DNA of 23,717 bases from the NCBI RefSeq assembly GCF_000003815.2, contig NC_049986.1:8626872-8650588 (forward strand). Reading direction: 5' to 3'. Below the pieces are notes generated by a model, which was not told the origin of the DNA, searched no databases, and was given only the letters and a program-made list of their open reading frames with translations. The DNA is from Branchiostoma floridae. Its lineage: Eukaryota; Chordata; Leptocardii; Amphioxiformes; Branchiostomatidae. Of this stretch, positions 1 through 9,700 are shown one piece after another (within the stretch, counting starts at the first letter, position 1; every line of letters begins with the position of its first letter). A program made the translations under genes and the position numbers.

Positions 1-284
1 GCCACGCCGATACTTAAAAGTCCTTTCTTTCCTGCATCAGGTAGTGCATAAGGTGGCACCTATCTCTGTTTCAATAGTCCTTGGGCCACACAATTTTGTG
101 TAATCCCTACAGCAGGGGGCAGGTATGGAAGCATGCCACAAATCATGGTTCAACGGCATCAAAGGTGCACAGGAAACACTCTATGATGGCAGCCCCAGGG
201 TTCCATATGGGGTACCCACAACTGCTGTTTTTTTACAGTCTCCAGATTGATAGAAGACACTAGTCTAGAGGCTTTCACACTTTC

Positions 285-412
285 ATATTGAGTGCTAAGC
301 AGTCTGTACCATTTTTAAAGCCATTGGTATGACTCAGCTGGGAATTAATTCACGACGTAACAAATGCAAGGCAAACACTCTAACCACTTGACCATTGCAC
401 TGGTTCACACCT
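285..412 (-). repeat. tRNA-derived SINE fragment
   Basis: On the minus strand an RNA polymerase III A-box-like string, TGGTCAAGTGGTTAGAGTG, lies near 372-398. It is followed by a degraded B-box region (GAATTAATTCCCAG) and then GAGTCATACC. The order and spacing fit the head of a tRNA-derived SINE. It sits in the intron before the first visible SARDH exon. Bases 1-284 hold no exon that I can recognise. Confidence 0.5.
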
Positions 413-576
413 ACTTGCCCACCACACCAAGTCCCATTAAACGTACTAGATTCTCCTAAATCTTTTTGAATTTTGAATAAAAATTAATATATTTTCTGAT
501 TTTCTACAATGGTGAAAACGTTTGCATGTATCGTGAAATTCTGTTGTCTAAAATTAGTATCATTTTTTCTTTGCAG

Positions 577-718
577 ACGTTTTCCCACCTGTCAAACTAG
601 TGACAACCGTTGGACGCGGGAACGTAGCCACGAGGCGTACGCCAAGAATTACTCCATAGTCTTCCCTCACGATGAGCCGCTCGCTGCGAGGAACTCCAGG
701 ACGGACCCTTTTCACGAA
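577..718 (+). CDS. SARDH: SARDH exon, end of oxidoreductase part
   Basis: The acceptor is a pyrimidine-rich tract ending TTTGCAG at 576 and the donor is GAA|GTAACT. The first base completes a codon begun upstream, so the incoming phase is 2. The exon then reads 47 codons, from [20 protein letters not shown] to RTDPFHE, and leaves in phase 0. The block [20 protein letters not shown] is highly characteristic of sarcosine dehydrogenase. Confidence 0.93.
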
Positions 719-3700
719 GTAACTCCTATTTTTACCACAACATACGCATAGTATACAGCCTATTTCAGTATTGGTCATTTTTTGTCATTTTATTTTGCTT
801 TCACACTTAAAGTTTGTGGAAAATGGTTGCAAATTGAGTCCAAAACAGCACAGTTTCTTGGAAATTGGGCAGGAACCACACTTAATTTACAATATACATA
901 GTTTCACATGATTCCATGTTGTCAGATGATTCTTGCCAATAAGATTACAAACATAAGAAGAGAAGAAGTGTGACATTTGTGGCTGTTTTTTTGGGGTTTG
1001 TACAGAATTGTTCTGAAGCGTTGACCTGTGTTTTTCTACAGGTGTTGCTGGAGGCAGGATGTGTGTTTCAGGAGAGACATGGTTGGGAGAGACCTGGGTA
1101 CTTCACACCACAGGGGCCCACTCCTGTAAGTACAACTATTGATTTTTTTTGCTGTGGTTCCATGTGTGTGTGTGTGTGTGTGTGTGTGCCTGTGCATATG
1201 TGCATGTGTCTGTGGCTGTGCATATTTGCGTGTGTCCCTGTGTGTGTGCATGTGTGTGTGTCTGTGTGTGTATGTGTGTGGCCTTCTAACAGGTTGTTTT
1301 GAAACAGAGAGAGAGCTACCTAGAACAGAGGAGGCATAAAATGTAGAATGAAATGCCATTAATGGGTCTTGAATTTTTTGTCCATATATATATATATATA
1401 CACCTATCTCTGATTTTTTTGTGAGACACATGGCCTCCCTGGTTGGCTGGTCTACCCATTTGGGTAGAAAAACAATTACAGAGAATCAATCGTGCTTTAA
1501 TGTCTGTATCCCAAATGTTTACAGTCAACTCACTCTGTTTACCCCAAAATGTTGCATCTGATCAAGGAATCTGTAGGTCCTGTTTTTGTTATTCACACAT
1601 TGGTAAGCACACACATACAATTACTGAATGGGGCGCCAGTACATACGGGTACAAGTACATTTATATCAGATTGGGTTTTGTACAGTCTTTTGGAATGTTT
1701 TTGTCAGAGACATAGGCTATAGTTTGAAATAGTTTGTTCTGCATAGCTGCACTGGTACAAGTAATACTTGAAATTGCATGCATGCACCATACACACTTAA
1801 CCTGCATTGCTCTCTTAGAACCAGATAGACATGAAGGTAGAAGGCCGTCTCCAGTCTCATCTCTATTTTGCTGTAGTCTTTTATGAAAAGTTTGATTTCA
1901 AGATGTATGGCAATGCAATAGTAAATTGGCTGAATTGCACTGACATTTACATAAATTAAAACAGTTAATATAAATAATAAAATCCTGACACAATATCAAA
2001 AACTTAAAACCATATACATGTACATTTGCAAGCATTTCTGTACTAGAATATTGAGGGCATTCATTTTTCTAAAAGAACTATGATAAGTACAAATTATTAA
2101 TGTGTCTTACAAAAATATAATACTTTAGTAAGCATTTTTGCTTTTTAGCAGGTTTACAGATGTCAACTCTTAAATGTTGTCTTGCCACTGTTTTCTCTGT
2201 TGCCCCAGCATCGCCCTCCTTCAACAGTGCCCTTTAGAATTCTCTGCAAAGTGGTTATGACGTGTCACATGGCGGAACTACTGTATAGTACATCTGTTGA
2301 CCATTACTTACAGTCATTCCTAGCCTATGGGCCAATGAAAGAACAATCATGCCTTTTGCCCATCAGAAAAGCATGTTTTGCATTCGAATATGTATGCTCC
2401 TAGATACTACAGTTTTTAGTCTTGAAATCTCCTGTATGAACAACTTGGGATGATACTATGAAAAATGCAAGGTATTCTGGGCTACTACTGTCCATGACTG
2501 TCATCCTAATGTTGTAAACTTACCAAATATCATAGGACAGTGTACATTGTGTAGGTTAGGTGCAGGTTAACATTTAAAAAATGCAGCTCAAATTTTACCT
2601 GGCATTTATCCTGCATCAGAAACTATGAAGGTGGTATATGTACATGTTCTTGTATTTGTATTTCAAGCCTTACAAGGTTAAATGTTTTGTTTGTTCATAA
2701 CATTCAGTAGACCAGATCTATACTGTGTTAATAGCACTGAATGTTCTATATTACTGACAGTGATTGGAATGACAAAAGAGTTAGGAAATTGTCATGAAAC
2801 AAGGTTTATCTTTCTGTAGATCCCAGACTATGACTACTATGGTGCGTATGAAGATCTCCCAGCCAATGAGGTAAACCTTTACAACGACAGACTGAGAGAT
2901 GACTATACCTTTGACTTTCCCAAGCACCATGATGTGGTGAGTATATAATTGCATTAAAACATGAAAATATTGCTGTTAAGCAACCAAAATCTTATTATTG
3001 AGCATGTGCTTTCAGCACCGCTAAATTTTGAAACATATATCAAGTGCATATTTTATTTTAAAAAAGGTAACTTTATTTATAATCTTTGCCAAAGATATGT
3101 TTAAAAAATGTTCATTCTGTCTGTTTTTCTAAGATTGGAAAGGAATGTGTAGCCTGTAGAGAGCGAGCCGCTGTGTTCAACATGTCCTACTTCGGGAAAT
3201 ACTACCTGACTGGGCCTGATGCACAGAAGGCAGCTGACTGGATCTTCTCAAACAATGTGGACAAACCACCTGGTAATTATGTTTTTAATTATATAAGTCA
3301 TATGAATGACTGTAAATTCTCATCATTGTGACATTTATGTGGTGCAACGGTTAGAGTGGCTAGAGGCACCGCGTGGCACATTGGATACACCTGATCCGGA
3401 CAGTTCTTGGATGGGAGTCCCCCAATTAAGGACGACCGAAATTTGGAAATTTGAATTATTGCCAGTTTGTGCCCATGTTTATCAATGACAATGAAGTTTA
3501 TTGCATATTCATGCCCCATTGGGGCTAAATGCAGTCAGTTTGGTACAAAAGGTACTAAACGCAAAGTTATACATATACTATAGTTTATCATAGCACACAG
3601 TGTACACTTGATATAGAAGATCCGGTATAGGCCAAAAAACAGTTACTCAAGCAACTGGATATGATTTTGGGAACGGTCAGACATTTCAGGTAACATACAC

Positions 3701-6700
3701 AATCTCACACTGATAGTGTATGCTATCTGAAATGTCTAACCGTCTCCAAAATCATATCCAGTTGCTTGTGCTTTGTGGCGCATCTTATTACCTGGATGTC
3801 TAACCTTCATTGACGTATCCGGTATGTATATGCTGTAGAAGATACGGTATGTAAATGTTGTCCATTCCATTGTTCATCCCAGGCTCCACAGTGTACACAT
3901 GTATGTTAGACAAGACAGGAGGTATAGAGAGTGATCTGACTGTGAGCATGATCAGTTCTGGGGAGGGCTCGGCCATGGACCCTTCGTTTGATGGTAAGTA
4001 AACTTTCAACATTGTAATAAGTACTCCAAGAAGGTTAGAATTTGTGTGTGCGTCTGTCTGTTGTCTATGTGTGTGTGAACATGGCAATTCGAGAATACCT
4101 CAGTGGATGGATAGTCTTGGTATTTAGCATGTAGCAAAATTCAGTCAAATTTAGCAAACCGTGGTCCAAATGGTAGACTAAAGTTAAGAGCAAGTAAAGG
4201 AGTTACATGTATACTACAGTTAAACATGGTACTGAACAACCACACACGTTTTTTTAAGAATGTAACAATTAGCAAGTTATACCAACTAAATAGATACAGA
4301 TACAGAATTAAATGGCTGTATCATGGCAGTTGTTTGGCCGGCCAGGTTTGACAGGGTTCTACCTAGGATTTTATTTTAGCATAGTGGTAATGGCAAGGTA
4401 GCGAACAACCAATTGGGGGGATGGTGTGTGGAAGGGGGGTCTTGGGTTGAAAATGTAGTGAAACGTTGGCATTAAGGGTACCTGTCAGGGTTGTAGCCAG
4501 CGCCCGTCCTTCCGTCCTTTGACGGAATTTTGCAGCTGGGGACGGAAAAATATTTTGCCCATTCCGTCCTCTGTGACGGAGAACATCCATATGTAAAGAT
4601 ACAACAAAAACTAAAAATCGTGCAAAGATCTCCAAAAATTCAAAGGATTTTTTCACAGCGCCGGGACAGGGGTCCGCATTTCAGGCTATTCAGAGGGCTT
4701 ATTTCATCAGGTTTTTAGGGCCATATCTACGATAATAGTAGAAGTCACTTGACTTCTTTTCAGTTTGACATAACAATATTTCAAGTCAAAGCGTCAAAGT
4801 CAACTAAAAACTCGTAATCAACAAACTTTACTCAGCTCAACAGTAACGTTAACTGTTGTCCGGTTTGCCATGCGAAGTTGAAGCGCTTATTTATAGCGCT
4901 ATTATCTTCGATGCGCCGTTAGCCGCCGTGCCGTGCGACTGTTGTTGACGGTCGCCGCTTTGCTGTCAGACGATATACCAACGGACATGTTTCAAGAAAA
5001 ATACCCGGCGAAACCATTGTTCCGCGTCAGATTCTATTCTCTAAAACATGTGGGTTACAGTCTGATAAATATTTTGTAGAAGCACCGCTGTGGGAAAGTG
5101 CAAGGAATAATCACGTAGCATACGAAGTTCGCTGTCAACTGTCACACGACTGTTTGAAACTCTAACCAACAGCCGCGGCCTTTGATGAAGTCGGCGAAAA
5201 GGTGCACTGCCTTTGCAACAAGGAAGCCGACGGAGAGCTTCAAATTTGGAACAGGAAATTTGGGAACGCGACCCGCCCTTGCTTTAGAAATGTGTCAGAG
5301 AGAATTGATTTTATTTTCCGCGCTGAAGAAGAAATGACGCAACTAATAGTAAGAGCCTATGTGATCAACCCCGCTCCCCATATAAGGAGATTCCCGGGAA
5401 AATCTGGCTGTTCCGGGGAGGGATCCCACCCCGCTATAATAGGACCGCGCCGGATCAAACCGTGGGCGATTCTTTCAAGTGATTCGTTATACATGCTCGC
5501 CGACTCGCCGTCTATGTTTCCAATCTTTGTAAAGTGTTAAAATGCTACTTACCTCGTTCAGATGAACTGACAGATGAAGTGTGTTGTGCTAATCTACGGT
5601 TTCTCTCATCTGCGACGGTAGGAATCGACGTGAACTTTGATACGACTTAACTAAGTAAGACGCAAACGGCCGGTGTTGAAAATGTTTTATTCTCGTCGAT
5701 GTGAGGGCGCCTTTATCCCTTTTATGTGCTATTGTGCTTGTGTATATTTCTCGTAGGACGTAGATACGTAATAAATTTTTGTTGTACTAAACGTGCTGTT
5801 TCTTTTCTGTGTAAATTCTATACAATATAGAAGTGCAGCTGTGTAACACGCTTACAATCTTACCCTCATACCAGCAATCTGTGCGATCACTGCGGTGGCG
5901 GTGGCATCGGCCCCTTTCCTACATAAAATCCAGCGTAAAACCCTCGTGTAATTTCTTTTACCAAAACAGATGTATTAACAGCTCAAAATGCTGGAAATAG
6001 CGTTTCAGAGGGTCTAGATTTCAAAATTTTCCGGGGGAGCATGCCCCCGGACCCCCCTAGGAACGTCGCGCCAAAGGCGCGACATCTCGCGCCTACGGCG
6101 CTCGATAGGATTTTCAGTCAAAAGTGGGGGGACGGAAAATGATTTCGGGCTGGCTACAACCCTGGTACCTGTTAAGTGACTTACTGTAACTCACATGTAA
6201 TTTGAAGGACTTTTTGGTCAGTTTAGAGTGACATATCATCATTTTTTCATATTTGATTAGACATTTTTCAGCAAGTAAATGACAGCAAAGGACCACTACG
6301 CTAGTTGAAAATTAGCATATAGTGGTCCTCATTTTAGTATTGCAAATTATAGCATAGTGGCCCACTACTCTAAAATGCACTAGCTAGAACCCTGTTTGAC
6401 TGCATTTCACTTTGTTCCAGGTAAGGGATCTACATGCAGTAGGAGGGGGTTCAGCGCAGCGTAACTGGTCCCACATCACAGACATCCTGCAGGACAACAG
6501 GTTCAACTGTCAGCTGGCAGACATGTCCCACGACATGGGCATGCTCAGTATACAGGGACCCAGAAGGTGACTGCACATTCTTTGTTTGTTTTTTTCTATT
6601 TGCTTTTGGACAGACGAGGATAATGTCACACTGCGCTCAAGCTTTGTAACTTATATTATTTTGTAAACTTATATTAACAGTGCCACATACACGGTACAGA

Positions 6701-9700
6701 CAGAAGGTAAAGGTAGTCCTTTACCTCCCTGACCAAAATCAGGTAGACATTTTTACACCTGGGTGAAGTGAGGAAGGTCATGTAAAGTGCCTTTCCCAAG
6801 GGCACAACGTCGGGGGCACGGCGGGGATCAAACTCGGAAACTTTAGATTCCGAGCCAAATGTGCTACCAGTTGTGCCATGCCCGACGCCACACGCCCGAT
6901 GTCATTCTTTGTTGCAGTGTTGTTTTTGGTGATAGGGAAAAGGGAGTGTTTTAGATATGAGTCGGAAACATTTCTACAGTACATTGGAAAGACATATTTG
7001 TGGTAGGGTGAGATCATTGCAGAAACTGCAAAGATAAAGCCACGACAAAAGTTTAAAGATGTACAGTAGCTGAGTAAAAGGTCTTCTTATCTAAATGTGA
7101 TGTGTACTACAAAAATAAAGCCATGGCAAAGTATCAAGATAAAACTGGTAAAAGGGCTGCTTATCTAAATGTGATGTACTGCAAAAATAGAACCACAGTG
7201 AAACTTTCAAGATTAACAGTAGCTGATAAAAACTAGTAAAATGCCAACTGATCGAAATGTAACATGTACTGCAAAAATAAAACTATGGTGAAAGTTTGAA
7301 GATTTACAGTAGCTGATAAAACAAGTAAAATGGCTACTTATCTAAATATAACATGTACAGCTGCAAAAATAAAACTACGGTGCAAGTTTCAAGATTTACA
7401 GTAGCTGATAAAAACTGGTAAAATGGCTCCGTATCTAAATGTAGCATCAGGTACAGTTATAATAGTCTAGAGGTTTAGGTACAGGACTGGACCTGTAACT
7501 GTACTCAAACAGTTTTATAAAGTAACCTGTGGTCGTCAATGATGACAGGAACAGTAAACAGAATGGCCTTAAGGTATTTCATTAAAAAATCCTTCAAGTC
7601 AAAGGTGTTGCCGATTTTAATGTACATATAGAGATATTTTTGTCGTTCGAGTGCTACATTTTTCGTCAATGTACGTGGTGGGGACAGCATATTTCTAGTC
7701 ACAAAATTTTATAAGCATTGGGTGCAATTGTTCCTTTACATTTACAGTCAGTGTTTTGGACCTGTATCACATTGGTACCTTGTACTGGTAAGCAGTGCTA
7801 CTGTATTTTCTCGCATAGATAATGCACATTTCAATCTTGTCAAAATTCTTAAGGTGCTGCAATTACAAGTAGATGCAACATCAGGGTGTATGCTAAATTT
7901 GAGGTTATAGCACAAATGAGTTGGAAAAGGACCTGAAATAGAGCAAGGTGGTGCTACACTATAAGGAAGGATGCAAAACTATTCAGCATTGCTTTATTTT
8001 TATGTACAACATTTCTTCTAGTCAAGATTTTGTAACTTGTGGTAGGCAATTCACAAATTTGCACAGACAATGTCACGAGGTAAAACTAGCGTTTTTTTTT
8101 CTAAATATAAGCTGGAACATTGTAAAAGAAGTTAAAGTGCTTGATTCATGCAGACCTCATGAAATTGAATCTGATTAAAGATTGGTAGAGAAGGGGTGCA
8201 TTATTCTCTATGTGAGTTTTTCTAAATGTATTTCACATTTTAGTCGCACAGATTATTCTGTGACTTGCCCCAAGTCAGGGGTGTGTACTTTAATTGGAGT
8301 GCATACTTTGATTGAGAAAATTTGGTATTCCTATGTGATTATATGCAAGAGGAGTGACAGTGCTGGCTACAATAACAGGACATGATGTTGTTTTGTATGG
8401 ACCCATACATGCAATATTCTTTGATGTGGACAGGATACCATGAGTATATCAACAACAGAATGNNNNNNNNNNNNNNNNNNNNNNNNNNNNNNNNNNNNNN
8501 NNNNNNNNNNNNNNNNNNNNNNNNNNNNNNNNNNNNNNNNNNNNNNNNNNNNNNNNNNNNNNNNNNNNNNNNNNNNNNNNNNNNNNNNNNNNNNNNNNNN
8601 NNNNNNNNNNNNNNNNNNNNNNNNNNNNNNNNNNNNNNNNNNNNNNNNNNNNNNNNNNNNNNNNNNNNNNNNNNNNNNNNNNNNNNNNNNNNNNNNNNNN
8701 NNNNNNNNNNNNNNNNNNNNNNNNNNNNNNNNNNNNNNNNNNNNNNNNNNNNNNNNNNNNNNNNNNNNNNNNNNNNNNNNNNNNNNNNNNNNNNNNNNNN
8801 NNNNNNNNNNNNNNNNNNNNNNNNNNNNNNNNNNNNNNNNNNNNNNNNNNNNNNNNNNNNNNNNNNNNNNNNNNNNNNNNNNNNNNNNNNNNNNNNNNNN
8901 NNNNNNNNNNNNNNNNNNNNNNNNNNNNNNNNNNNNNNNNNNNNNNNNNNNNNNNNNNNNNNNNNNNNNNNNNNNNNNNNNNNNNNNNNNNNNNNNNNNN
9001 NNNNNNNNNNNNNNNNNNNNNNNNNNNNNNNNNNNNNNNNNNNNNNNNNNNNNNNNNNNNNNNNNNNNNNNNNNNNNNNNNNNNNNNNNNNNNNNNNNNN
9101 NNNNNNNNNNNNNNNNNNNNNNNNNNNNNNNNNNNNNNNNNNNNNNNNNNNNNNNNNNNNNTCAAAGCAGGATTGACGTTTACATTTGAGTTTTTCCCTA
9201 GAACTATTGCACAGTGAAATTTGTTGGCATCGAGTAGGGGCATCCTCGCAAGATAGCTTTATACAGATTGCCTAAAGCTAGATTTGCAAAGGTTAGGTGT
9301 GATATGTCGTTCTATTTAACATAACCAACTGCTGCAGTGTACGTGCAAAGCTCTTGTGAATCGCAAGGAGCTTACAATAACTTGAATAAGCAGGGCTCAA
9401 TGGCAATGGTCTGGAGCATATGCTATTCGGCGCTTATTCAGGTCACCTGAGTACAACAGTAATTGGTACAGGTGAAGCCATAGGACTGTAGGTTTTGAAC
9501 CACTCACACTAAGAAGGATTCCTACTCTATTTGTATAATTTAGAAGTGTGGTGGATTCTATGCCGTGCTCGAGGTGTGGCTCTCTTTGAAATTGGAACCT
9601 CCATTTGTCGTCCTATCCAAGGGACAGTCCTAACCAAAGCTAGGTACTCATTTCCACCTGATTGAAGGTCCCAAGGGCACAAGATTAGTGGTATATTAAC

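Noticed and set aside
970-1431. Long open frames on both strands (110 and 131 codons)
   Set aside because: They are TG/CA microsatellite translations. Only 1042-1125 on the + strand is coding, as a SARDH exon.
5202-5540. Protein gene inside the hAT element (112 codons)
   Set aside because: No transposase, BED or other motif is recognisable and no splice support exists. It is probably chance in CpG-rich element DNA.
8382-9243. Open frames of about 250-264 codons on both strands
   Set aside because: They consist almost wholly of undetermined bases in the 699-N gap.
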